A stretch of 64,000 nt of DNA. It comes from Beroe ovata. Its lineage: Eukaryota > Ctenophora > Nuda > Beroida > Beroidae. Below the pieces are notes generated by a model, which was not told where the DNA came from, made no database searches, and was given only the letters and a program-made list of their open reading frames with translations. Below are positions 23,023 through 33,302 of the stretch, one piece after another; within the stretch, counting starts at the first letter, position 1; each line of letters begins with the position of its first letter. The stretch lies in the NCBI GenBank assembly GCA_946803715.1, contig CAMPET010000214.1, positions 1 to 64,000 on the forward strand. The letters are read 5' to 3'. Both the position numbers and the translations under genes were made by a program.

Positions 23023-24773
23023 TCAAGCTCCGTGATTACCACCTTGATTAACGAAAATGTCATCCAAAGTGAGAGTTCCTTGATAGAAATCGACAACACT
23101 CTTATGAAGGGGTTCACCAAGCATTTTACCGGCCTTTGTCCTAATATATTTGTCATAAAGGAGCATCAGTTTGTCTTCGCAGTGTTGCTTCACGTCTTTG
23201 ATACCCTGGAGGGAAAAACAATGGAAACTCAAACATTGAAATGACTTCACACCCTCATGCAGCGTAGACATACCTACAAACGAATTGAAGATGGTTCTAT
23301 ACCTATCAAATTACCACGGCGGAGATAATACAGTTACGATACTCTGATAGGTATGAGATAAGATGATAGAAATTGTTACATAATATTTTCACGACATATG
23401 TTATATCATAACTCATTGCCTTCCACAAACACACAGGGTAGATACCTGTTCAATAGGCATATCGGGAGTCATTTCAAGTTGGTAGTTATAGCATCTTAAT
23501 ATACCCTGCTCACCAATTGCTTCCAATTTGTCTGCATCTGACACAATATCACGCAAAACCTCATTTTTACCCAAATTCTTCTTCAGTCCTTTTACCTGAG
23601 TTACCAATTTGCAGGTCGAAAATGAGCATTAGCCAATGGCCATTCATCAATTATAATTGCAATAACAATAATTGTCCTTTTTGCCTAGTAGGCATTTTTT
23701 GCCAGTAGGCATTTTTGATACTGACCTCTTTTGAGAAAGAGACATTCCCAACAATATCTAATACAAGTTCTCTGTCGGCACTATCAAAGTGTGTTGTAAG
23801 GAACTCAATGATGGCATCCTCCTTTTCTTTGTACTCTGCCTCACACTTGATCATTTTGTGATCCAACACGTCATGAAGCCAAGCAGCGCAAAGGACCACG
23901 TTTTCTGCATCGGCAAATTTAATTTGTCACGAATTCTAAATAGCATTAGGTAGGTTATGGAACTGCTGACCCAACGAGTGCCGAAGGCACGAGTTATGTC
24001 AGTAGTTCTATAACATGCTTATGGTACGGCACAAATTGACGTTCCTAGCTACATTTTCCGACCAAGATTTTCAAAATTGGTGGTCATTAACCGTGTCAAA
24101 TTGGCAAATAACTGAAAATTTCACGCCTTCAAAGTGTTCATTGTCCAATGAGCGTCGCGGAATGTGACATGCAGCGTGACTGATACGTTTGGTCATGTGA
24201 CTAAATACTTTGTGGTCATTGGCTATGGGCGAAGGGAGGGAGCTTAAACCGGTTTGCCAACTTATGGAGAACTGTATTTCATAAGTTGGCAGACCGGTTT
24301 TAAGGTCATGACTTCTTCATCCATAAGTATCGATTACAAGCAAAGATTCCATGGAGTTGATACATGATTAGATTTTGGTTTGAATATTATCCTTGACTCA
24401 GTGCCGGATATAGCAACTTTGATTGTGATTCCGGAAACCGGTTTAGATCTCGATCATACATAGCAGCTCTGATTAGCTATCAGCTATCACGTGACTGCTA
24501 CCTCGTGACTGCGTCACTCGGTTACCACGAGTGCAGACAATTTGGTGCCGTACCATAAGATAAGATGCCTAATCCAGTGCAGTAAGCAATAAATATCACT
24601 TGATGAGCACCTTTTTCCTTCAAGTCTTCAGACAAGCACTCCTTCGTTAATGAGAATATTCGAGCTGCATTCTGCGCTACTCTTTCAGCATGGCAATGAT
24701 TGTGAGATTCACCATATCCCACGGTCAATCTTTGCACAAGTACTCTCAGTTCATTAACCAAACCAAATGCCAT
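23023..24773 (-). CDS. HD-domain metal-dependent phosphohydrolase (YedJ-like)
   Basis: Four exons: 24611-24773, 23726-23904, 23446-23595, 23023-23205, giving 224 residues in one frame. HD superfamily metal ligands are visible: His in SHNHCHAERV, the His-Asp pair in AAWLHDVLDHK, and the distal Asp in DADKLEAIGEQG. Length and motif spacing match bacterial and eukaryotic small HD hydrolases of the YedJ/YpgQ type (nucleotide or related phosphoesters). The true substrate is not predictable here. An in-frame ATG 51 bases upstream (24824) could extend the N-terminus by 17 residues; I prefer the shorter start because homologues begin close to the HD fold. The exon 1 donor (G|GTGCTC) is weak but is the one that keeps phase. 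Confidence 0.75.
24244..24303. repeat. 60-bp inverted repeat
   Basis: The arms ttaaaccggtttgccaactt and its complement at 24280-24303 pair over ~23 bases with one or two differences around a 13-base loop. It lies in the first intron of the HD gene and is probably a MITE remnant. Confidence 0.7.
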
Positions 24774-24824
24774 CCTATAACTGAGCTGAGGGGATTTGAA
24801 CAATGCGTTGTATTTGCAATGCAT

Positions 24825-26269
24825 ATATGGCGCTGATGGTCTATGTTATCTGAATACAGAAGTTCATTACAACTTCATTGAATTGAATTCAGCCAGAATT
24901 ATACTTAACAACAGTAATGAGACTGCAGATCGCTAGAGAAAAGTACAAATACACCTTTTCGTCTGGACTTTCCTACACACACATGATGAACTTAGGACAA
25001 TGTATAATAATCATGTCTAGCAACAAGATACACCTTCAATATCATTGAGCTATAAGAATAAAACGAGTAACTTACGTTATTTTCGGAGCCCCTCAGTGAA
25101 TTCCAAATATTCACCATACAGGATACAGAAGGTAGGTATGCACAATACACGTACCATTTTGCCGCAGAATAAGAAGAGCATTGAGCAACTTTATAACCTT
25201 TAACGTATACCGTATCCTCAAAAAACTTTTCTTCAATGATATAAAAGTTCAAACTATAAAATATAGATAGATCAAAGTAAATGTGCCAAATATTTTTGTG
25301 CCTTCTTAAGTAGGCATATGTTCACATCCTTATGAAATCATTGACTAATGAGGGCTAATGAATATGAGGCAGGTATGACATTTACCTGTTATAGGTAATA
25401 GATCACATTTCAGATTGATAGAAGTTGATTTGGGGTGGATATTGATTGGGTAGAATAGATACTAATCCAATTGGCCATGTCTGTAAAATGAAACAATGGT
25501 TATAAATATCACTTTGAGGTCAAAGGGCCATATTAAACCGCAAATGTAAAACAATAACTGAATAACAACAAATAGTCTAGTACCACAGTACCACACATAG
25601 ACATTAAACAATAAGAACGTTTCCAATCATTGCCCTCATATTAGAGAAGATTGCTTTTAGCACAGCTCTGGGAGTGAAATACCGCTCCATGAATAAATTT
25701 CCTCCTAACCAGCTCTGTTCGACTGCAAAAAACAGACGGACACTGTGTCAGCAAATCCTAGGCAAAGTGCCACACCATAACTTGCTTCATTAATAGTACC
25801 CCTTCTCAGCACGGGTTATGATCATTGATCAATAGATCTTACTCTAGCATTGATAGACCAAGATGAAGTCAGCTACAGCTACTTTACGGTACCGTAACAG
25901 TTACTAGGTATTTGAATAACCGTTATACCTACTTTCATAGATATTCTGAAAAAATCTAAGGTAATCAAAATTGAAAGCATATTTGCCTGTTAGTAGGTGG
26001 AAGTCGCTGGATGGATAGAATTTTGATTGATTACAGTATTACACTCTTGGTGGGATTGCCAAAGAGCCGGAATAAATAATGACAGTAAAGAAACCTGAGT
26101 GTCGATAGTTGATACGGTATCTTCAGTATTCATGCACAATAAACATGGATCATTCATAGAACATAAAATGAAATGGATACGCTTGCATCACAATTATGTC
26201 CTTTGATTGGCGAGGGCATGGATCCAGTTCATAAATATTTTTCATTGTATCAAATCACTTATCAGTATT
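24825..26269. other. Intergenic region between CoREST and HD hydrolase
   Basis: AT-rich, with short frames only. No exon, RNA gene or long repeat could be supported. Confidence 0.5.
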
Positions 26270-28057
26270 CTATTTGATATTCTTGTTTTCTATGATTTGA
26301 AGGTCATCATCTAACACATTGACGACATCCAAAACCTTCTTAAGAACAGTTTCTTTCTTGTCTGAGCTAATTGTTAATTCAATTGCTGGCATTGAATCAT
26401 CATCGTCGTCTGTAAGGTCAATAACTATAGGCTCTTCTGTCGCTCCACTTCCATTGTTCTGAATAGGAACTCGCTGAAGCCTGACAGGTTGGGTGACTCC
26501 ACCAATTTGCATATTGAATACAAATCGATCTGTGTTTTTGTCTGTATTAGGTCCAAGGTGTGTAGAGGGAGGCGGGGTAACTGATAAAACCTGAACTTCC
26601 TTATCATCCTCATCATATTGGATGTCTGCCTTACTCTTTTCAGAAGAGTTAGTACTTGTAATACCTGATCTCTCATCATACTCTAATAAGCAAATGTCGA
26701 AATCGTGCTTTTCTTTCTTGCTATAATAAGTACTTCTACACTGGGTAGCAGATTTTGTCCCAACAATGATTGCTGCAGCATCAAAGTCTTTCCCATAGCT
26801 TCTGAAACTTTTCTTTAACATTTCAATATCATGATCTGACCATCCTTTGCTGTTGGGTGTTGAACTTAGAGACACTCGATATTGCTCGACGTCCAATTCC
26901 TTGAATTTCTTTTTTGACCTCGAATATTCTTGCTTCAGATCAAGTAATTTGTTTTTATGGGTCATAATCTGGTTTGTTAAGCATGCCAAATAATGATGTG
27001 CATCTCTGGGACTGGCAACCAGCTTCAATGATTCTAATGTCAAGTCAATGCCTTCAGGAGGAGTTAGAATGCCCTTCTCATTGGATTCTCCTGTTCCCAC
27101 AATGGCAGATTCAAAAAGAGGCTTCATTGTAGAATATTTCTGATAGTAATCCGAACAACTGAGACAAAGAAGATATTCCCTCTTCAGGGTAACAAGAGTC
27201 ACTGCTTTAGCCCGATGACAATTGGAGCATGGCTCATTCTCCCCGGTGCTACCATTATTACTATTATATAAAGCCTGAATGATGGGAATTTGACTTTGGG
27301 TAAAACTTGATGTTATGAGAGAAGATGAGCCCATCCTTATTCTCTTATTCTTATGCTCGTTTGAGTCATCATAGGAATCTTCATCACTGTCAACATTTGA
27401 CCTTCTTGTTTTCAGTTTGTTCTTAAGGGTTTGATACTTTGATCTAGTCTTTTTCCAGATATAGTAAAATTTGACAATATTATTCACTGACTTATCCGGA
27501 AGCATCATCTTTATCTTATGGAAGTCTTTACCATGTTCTTGGAAGCCAATCTCGAATGTCTGCTTCTCTAAAGGAGTCCAATCATCAGGGTATGGTACAA
27601 AGTTCACAAGATCACTATTTGCATCTTCAATATTGTACCTGTGGCAAACAAGCAACCCCAATGACTGTTCTTCGCGATATCCATACTTTGTTCTAGAATA
27701 CTCAATAAACTTAGTCAGCTTCTGTTCTGGTAATTTTGAATAAGGCTTCCAGATAACAAGTGCTGGACCTCTACTTACAACTCGCTTAGTTGTTTCCAAT
27801 GCCGGTATAGATGCTTGATATTCAGTTCCTACTCTCATATGGACAGTTGACTCATCTGATCCATTTGAGCTGTGGCGCATTTTTCGTTCAGTCTCTTTCA
27901 TCAACAAGCCACCATTGGTACAATTATCATTTGATGACATAGTAGGTAGTTCCTGAGAATAGTCATATTCATTGATCATACTAGGTAAGGTCAAATTTTT
28001 GACAATAACATTACTTAGACCCCAACTAGTCGTGACGGCACGCGTGAGGTCACCCAT
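26270..28057 (-). CDS. RCOR: CoREST (REST corepressor) scaffold
   Basis: A single-exon frame of 595 residues. An ELM2 domain lies at about 75-136 (VGTEYQASIPAL, LPEQKLTKFIEYSRTKYG, QSLGLLVCHRYN). SANT1 is at about 158-206 (WTPLEKQTFEIGFQEHGKDF, KSVNNIVKFYYIWKKT). A helical linker is at 350-392 and SANT2 at 405-449 (GWSDHDIEMLKKSFRSYGKDF). ELM2-SANT1 recruits HDAC1/2, and linker plus SANT2 bind LSD1 and nucleosomal DNA in known CoREST proteins. Unusually, a Cys2-Cys2 motif at 277-301 (CSNC...CLSC) followed by YYQKYSTMKP looks like the GATA-type finger of MTA/RERE proteins. The C-terminus has a textbook SUMO-interaction motif, IVIDLTDDDDD (544-554). The lack of introns is notable. The overall order ELM2-SANT-linker-SANT makes CoREST more likely than MIER or MTA. 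Confidence 0.87.
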   Translation of the reverse strand: MGDLTRAVTTSWGLSNVIVKNLTLPSMINEYDYSQELPTMSSNDNCTNGGLLMKETERKMRHSSNGSDESTVHMRVGTEYQASIPALETTKRVVSRGPALVIWKPYSKLPEQKLTKFIEYSRTKYGYREEQSLGLLVCHRYNIEDANSDLVNFVPYPDDWTPLEKQTFEIGFQEHGKDFHKIKMMLPDKSVNNIVKFYYIWKKTRSKYQTLKNKLKTRRSNVDSDEDSYDDSNEHKNKRIRMGSSSLITSSFTQSQIPIIQALYNSNNGSTGENEPCSNCHRAKAVTLVTLKREYLLCLSCSDYYQKYSTMKPLFESAIVGTGESNEKGILTPPEGIDLTLESLKLVASPRDAHHYLACLTNQIMTHKNKLLDLKQEYSRSKKKFKELDVEQYRVSLSSTPNSKGWSDHDIEMLKKSFRSYGKDFDAAAIIVGTKSATQCRSTYYSKKEKHDFDICLLEYDERSGITSTNSSEKSKADIQYDEDDKEVQVLSVTPPPSTHLGPNTDKNTDRFVFNMQIGGVTQPVRLQRVPIQNNGSGATEEPIVIDLTDDDDDSMPAIELTISSDKKETVLKKVLDVVNVLDDDLQIIENKNIK

Positions 28058-28311
28058 GACGTCGTGTGTAACTTGTCATAACTTGTCGTGACGTCACGAC
28101 TAGTTAGAATAAGCTACACTAGAAGAATCAAAGATAGGTATGGCCACACTTTGTGGGACTAGCACATTTGCATACTATACTATGTGTATAATAGTGGTCT
28201 TATAATAGTTGTAGGATTTCCCCTCTGGTTGCGCCGTGCAATGTTACATTTTGGTGAAAAAATCCCACCAACAAGGGAAGGGAAGACTCAATTTTGCTAG
28301 TCTAAAGTGGT

Positions 28312-28362
28312 GGTGTTAAGTTATCAAAACTTTACACTGTAAAGTTTTGATACCTTAACACC
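28312..28362. repeat. 51-bp palindrome
   Basis: ggtgttaag.ttatcaaaac pairs with its complement around a central cactg. The arms are about 24 bases and nearly perfect. Confidence 0.9.
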
Positions 28363-28364
28363 AT

Positions 28365-28444
28365 CACTGTTAAGCTCATGTTCGATTGTATAAAGTAGCA
28401 TTGTACAATGCTACTTTATACAATCAAACACGTGCTTAACAGTG
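28365..28444. repeat. 80-bp near-perfect palindrome
   Basis: The arms run from cactgttaagc to its complement gcttaacagtg. The inner part (tgtataaagtagcattgta and complement) is perfect with essentially no loop. It starts two bases after the previous palindrome. Confidence 0.9.
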
Positions 28445-30729
28445 TCATTGAGCAACAAAGTTGATCGCAATTCAAACGTATTTTCAAACGATCAGGGGAG
28501 GTTTGGCAGTAAGTGGCTGGACGACATCAGCCTATCTGGTCAAGAGTCCTAACCAACCACCCACCAGATAGCGCCATGTCAGTAACTGGACACTCAAAAA
28601 AATTTAGACCCACCCCACGATTAGTTAAATACGCAGTCTGGTATTCAAGAGTGCCTTCGTACTTTGTATCGTAGACAGACCTCAGGCAGACTAACGATGA
28701 CCATTTTCATGATCATAGCTGGCAATTTCTTACTGTTGGAAATACAATCAGAATCTTGAAAGTTCAAAGAAATTTGAAGAATAAGGTAATTAAGTATAGG
28801 TAAGCATGTATATTGTATGATATGATAGTTATCACTGAAAGCAGGAGTTCATCATTCAAAATGATGCATTGGATTATCCATAGGTTTATATTAGATACAG
28901 TAGCTGTCAGTCTGCCACCTATGCACTGTGAAGTATGAAATCATTCAAAGCATAAGCCATAGGTTATAACTGGGTGCGGCCTGGCTTGAGCATATATCAA
29001 GATAGTATCATCCTAGGCACTGTTTTATAGTTCAAACCATCATAGTATGATACAGTACCTAGAATCGAAAGAGGAAACGTCACTGAACTACTGAATATAT
29101 ATTTTTGCCGCATATCTATAATTGTGTGCTAATCAATTCCTTATTCTATAATTATTGCAACAGTAGCACTGTCTGCTGTCCGCTGGTACGATATGTCAAG
29201 TGAAGCAAGCTTTATGAACAGTGACAGAGTGGCAACAAAGGTCACAACTATAAGCATGAGAAGGGAAAGAATGTCCACTGCCTTTGTTTTGTAGTGCTGA
29301 ACCAAATTAACAGTTCACTTAGCTGTTTTGATAGAGAATGACTCTAGTAAATGATAAATCATATTAGGTACGTTCAATTTACCTACAAGAAGTGTTTTTC
29401 ATTCTCGTTAATCTTAATCTTAGGCATGAAATCACATGTCGAAATGCAGAAATCCTAAATATTCCCAAATTTCTGTCCATATAAAGTCTGTCACTATCTG
29501 GTCACAGGGTCAAAGAACCCACCCACCCCCCCCCATGTTGGTTAATGTGGTGATGTCCATCCCTTTACTGCAGAACCTCCCCCGAAAAGACAATAAATTA
29601 ACTCTCTCTCACTCTCATTGTTAGATATGTGACTTTCACTGAAAACTCTAAACCCTTACTGGGTTCACAACATCTTGTGTACTTCATACCAGCTTTTCGA
29701 GCAACTTGAGCATCAATACAATACAACTATAGCCTTCCATATAGGCATATAGCTTGCTGAACTTTTGTCCTCACTTGAGATTCTAACATATATTTCGATT
29801 TGTTTTCAAGACATTCTCCTACTTTACTTAGAATAACCATCAGAATTGGTTCCTTTCTGAAACAGACAATTCACAAAGTCAGCTGTAATAAAAACATGCC
29901 CCAGCATGTCTTCAGCCTCAAGTACAAGGGGAGCCTCCATGGTCCTAAGAATCCTTCAATCTATGAACTCTGTCACCTCAGTCAGTTGCTACAGAAGTTG
30001 AATGCCAAAGCACAGATTGATATGAAGTCAGGTGATTGGTAAGATTGAAATTGATTTTTGGTTGTTCAGTCACGTCACTCACATAATTAGAGCATAGAAC
30101 ATATGTATGGACTATGGTGGATCAGGAGGGTCAAACAGGAAAATATAGTTTGACCCTTCTGATCCATAATACACGTGGATCGCACTATCACAGAATTCCG
30201 AAGGTGACCCTTCTGATCCATGTTGTGCTTCTCTGAGGTCAAGTTGGATTTGAGTAACCTTCCTGATCCACATAACGTCGACTTGACTCCAGAGATCTTA
30301 GATAGTCATTTAGCTGGTGTTCTAGTCATTTGTGGGTGACTTTGCAGTAACATTGGAGCGCCAGACCTTTGTCAGTTTCCCCATACCTCAGCAAACTGTT
30401 GGGCTAGCAGCACGCTATTTTAGTGTGTTGAGTACGGGACATCAGTGCAAGTTTCCCACCCGAGAGCGTAAACCCTCTTGTGAATCGGTTTTCGGATCTG
30501 TCCCCTTAGTCTACTCACTTGGGGCAATATACTGTATTAGTCACTTGACATTGATTTGGACATATCCAGATCTTTCGTCTGTGACTTCGTTTTTTTTATT
30601 TATTAGAGTTTTACTTCTATTCCAACAGCCCTCCAGCCAATGACAGGAATCAAAGGATTCAAGTTATCAAGCCAGTGACGGTTAAGGAAGTGTAGTCCAT
30701 ACTTTATTCGCCTGAGACTTAGCTGCAAT

Positions 30730-30908
30730 GGGCAGCTCCTCATTCAACCCTCCCGCACAGTTTCCTGTATGCTTGTCTGAGTGAACCGTTGGGCTGCATA
30801 GGCATGAGTTACATCTCTCACCCTTAGCTGAGTGGTGAAGCGGCCAGGACTCGAACTCACGGTCTCACGACCGAAAGCCCGATGACCCCTAAGCCACTCA
30901 CCCTCAAT
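30730..30908 (-). mobile_element. tRNA-derived SINE
   Basis: Read on the minus strand from 30905, the sequence starts with a tRNA-like head. It has an A box TGGCTTAGGGG and, about 35 bases on, a B box GAGTTCGAGTCCT, the spacing of RNA polymerase III internal promoters. A non-tRNA body follows. The 5' end does not fold into a clean cloverleaf acceptor stem, so a SINE is more likely than a functional tRNA. Confidence 0.65.
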
Positions 30909-31249
30909 TTATTTAATCTATTTGGTAGTTTTATTTTGATTTATTAATTTATTCAGTCATCATTACTACCCTTCCCTTGATTCCTATCTCCAATCCCCCA
31001 GTCCATCTAAACTGTGAAGCTCAGAATTCCGGAATTCTGGGTGGCCCAGCCTTGCAGTTTTATGCTGTGAGGGGTACGGTGGGCCAAAACCCCTCCATTC
31101 TCTCCTGTCACCAGCTGATACTAAGATCCATATCGAACTTGGCTGGGGAGGGCCTTACATCTGTAAGGTAACCAGTTTAGACTTTTCCATCTCTTGTGTC
31201 AATCCTTGGCTTAGAAGGGTGGGGATTATTCAGTAACCCTACACAGTAC

Positions 31250-31920
31250 ACAGGTGTTTGTTGTCTGGCGATCGCGATGCTAGACCGCTGATGGACGCCG
31301 CGAAGCCTTCGATGAAGGCGCGCGCGTCGCGCGCAAGAAACAGTAGACAATAACATCTGGCAAATACTGCCCGACGGTATTTTTTGTCCTTGCCAGGGCT
31401 ATATTCCCGCCAGTGCAGCACAGGTTTGTCAGATGTTACCTGACCTGTTTCTCGCGCACGCGCGCCTTCATCGATGAAGGCGCGCGCCGCGCGCGAGAAA
31501 CTGAGGTTAGATAAAATCTTGCCGGATGTTATCTGTCCACTGTTTCTTGCGTGCGGCGCGCGCGCCTTCACCGAAGGCCGAAACAGTTTATCGTTTTATA
31601 TGTATATGTAGTGTGTAGGGTTTTTTTTACCGTCGGCGCCGCGCAATTGTTATTCCGCTAGGGATAAAATCCTGCCAGCAAGGGTAGGGATCAATTCTAC
31701 GACCAACAAGTTTTCGAAAACAATTAAATTACAGCCCTTGTCAAAAATGTGCGAACTGTTGCCTGCCGCCTGGCCCGGCGATGCTAGGCCTTGTCTGGCG
31801 ATGCTAGACCGCTGATGCAAGCCGCGAAGCGGCTTGCGCCAGCAAGTCTGTCTGAGAATGAGTTTGAGCCGCGCGCGCGCAAAACGAAATTCTCGACAGG
31901 GGCTATCATCGATCGACAAC
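31250..31920. repeat. CpG-rich inverted-repeat block
   Basis: Several copies of gatgaaggcgcgcg... and its complement occur in both orientations (about 31305, 31447-31501, 31555 and 31790-31880), each next to agaaac/gtttct. The base composition (long CGCG runs) is unlike the AT-rich surroundings. The centre, 31447-31501, is a 55-bp near-perfect palindrome. Confidence 0.75.
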
Positions 31921-32095
31921 TAGGCCCAGCTGTAAATGATCACATGTAAATGATCACATGTCTGGCACCACTTGAGAATGAGGAGCATTTTGACAACACG
32001 AAAAACAAGTAGACTTGATTTCTACCGACACATATCCATACTATGTAGAAGATCAGAATAAGAGGCCAGAGGCCTCAGGTCATGCTAACTTTACC

Positions 32096-32997
32096 TTATC
32101 CAATAAGGACTATAATTGTNAAGCTCTTCCTGCACAATGCTGTTAACTCGGTCACTTTGTTTCTGCCTACACTTCTTTGAAGTGTGTCCCACCTTGTTAC
32201 ACTTGTAACAACGCACTTGACAGTTCTCAGCATTGTGTCCACGCAGACCACATCTGCTGCACTCTGCCCCTTCTGCTTTCCACCCATTTCTTTACCCGAG
32301 CTCTTCTTGTTCTCACTTCCTCCCCCTTCTTCTGATAAGGACCCTTCATGTTCACTGTCCTTTTGTAGGAAGGTGTTTTGACATTGTTCACAGTCTTCGA
32401 TGATTCACCACCAGTGGATGTCACACTGTTCATGTATAAAGCCTCCTTATTGGCTTGTTCACGGCTCAAAGCTTCTCTGACTGCTACATCCAAGGTCTAA
32501 TCTTCCTTGATTAACAGTTCTGAGACCACCTTCTGGTCTTTGAGCCCAGCCAGCAATTGATCAAGTATCGCCTCATTGTAGTTGGTAAAGTCACATTCAC
32601 TAGCAATTGTTCTCAATCTGGATATGTATGTAGCTGTTGCTTCATAGGACTCCTGTACACAACTTCTTAGCTTGTAGCGCTGAGCAAACTTGGTAGGAGC
32701 TGGGGCTAGATGGTCAAGAATCAGTTGCTTACATTCTTCATATGAACAATCCCCCACAGCTTTAGGAGAAACCAATGATTTCAGCAGTTTATACACATTT
32801 TCATCCGTTTTAGACACAAACAATGCTAGATTTTTCTTGATCGCAGCGTTTCTGACGTCAGCATTGGCTTCGTCTTCAGCCAATTCGGGCACAGCTGTGA
32901 GATGGTCGCCCGCCAAAACGTGAAACTCATATCGCTCAAACCAGGAACGAACACAACAAGTTAACGATAGAGGTTCAACTTTTACTTTCGTCGCCAT
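32096..32997 (-). pseudogene. Broken LTR-retrotransposon gag with zinc knuckles
   Basis: A start at 32997 opens a 166-residue gag-like helical region (FERYEFHVLAGD, CSYEECKQLILDHLAP, FAQRYKLRSC). An in-frame TAG near 32494 interrupts it. Reading continues in the same frame, then shifts by one before two CCHC zinc knuckles with CX2CX4HX4C spacing (CSRCGLRGHNAENC and CYKCNKVGHTSKKC). A single N lies at 32120. Gag with paired knuckles is typical of Ty3/Gypsy-type elements. No protease, reverse transcriptase or LTR was found here, so the copy is defective. Confidence 0.75.
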
Positions 32998-33302
32998 TAT
33001 TGTATCTTGAATCTTGGTAGTCAGGGAAACGCAAGTTTGACAGCTAAAACATAGCTAAAACATAGCTAAAACATTATAGATTAATATCAAATATATAGCA
33101 GTCAATTTAAGGAATCTTTTGTGAAGAATATCATTTATTTGCATTTAAACAGATGATTGTCACATTTAAGTTAGACTTTTGTTTTTATATTCTTATAAGG
33201 CTTATAAGTATAAGGCTTATAAGTATAAGGCTTTTTATCAGTAATTCAGACACATTATTTGATGGTAATGTTGTTTTAGGGCCTCGCAGACTTCAACTTG
33301 AA

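Larger units (their letters stand above)
28058..30700. other. Intergenic region with hairpins
   Basis: There is no supported gene. Contents include the two palindromes described separately and an inverted repeat near 30117-30170 (ggatcaggagggtcaaa pairing with its complement), followed by further 'acccttctgatcca' copies to 30262. A 240-base frame at 29800-30042 ending before a GTAAG has no recognisable similarity. Confidence 0.45.

Noticed and set aside
29800-30042. Possible 80-residue coding exon (MPQHVFSLKYKG...)
   Set aside because: No similarity recognised and no partner exons. A single short open frame before a GTAAG is expected by chance.
30825-30908. Functional tRNA gene on the minus strand
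   Set aside because: A and B boxes are present, but the acceptor stem and 3' end do not pair. A tRNA-derived SINE fits better.
33153-33302. Upstream in-frame ATG extending DHX16 by 50 residues
   Set aside because: The added residues are hydrophobic and unlike DHX16, and a gttttag acceptor lies between. The conserved N-terminus starts at 33303.
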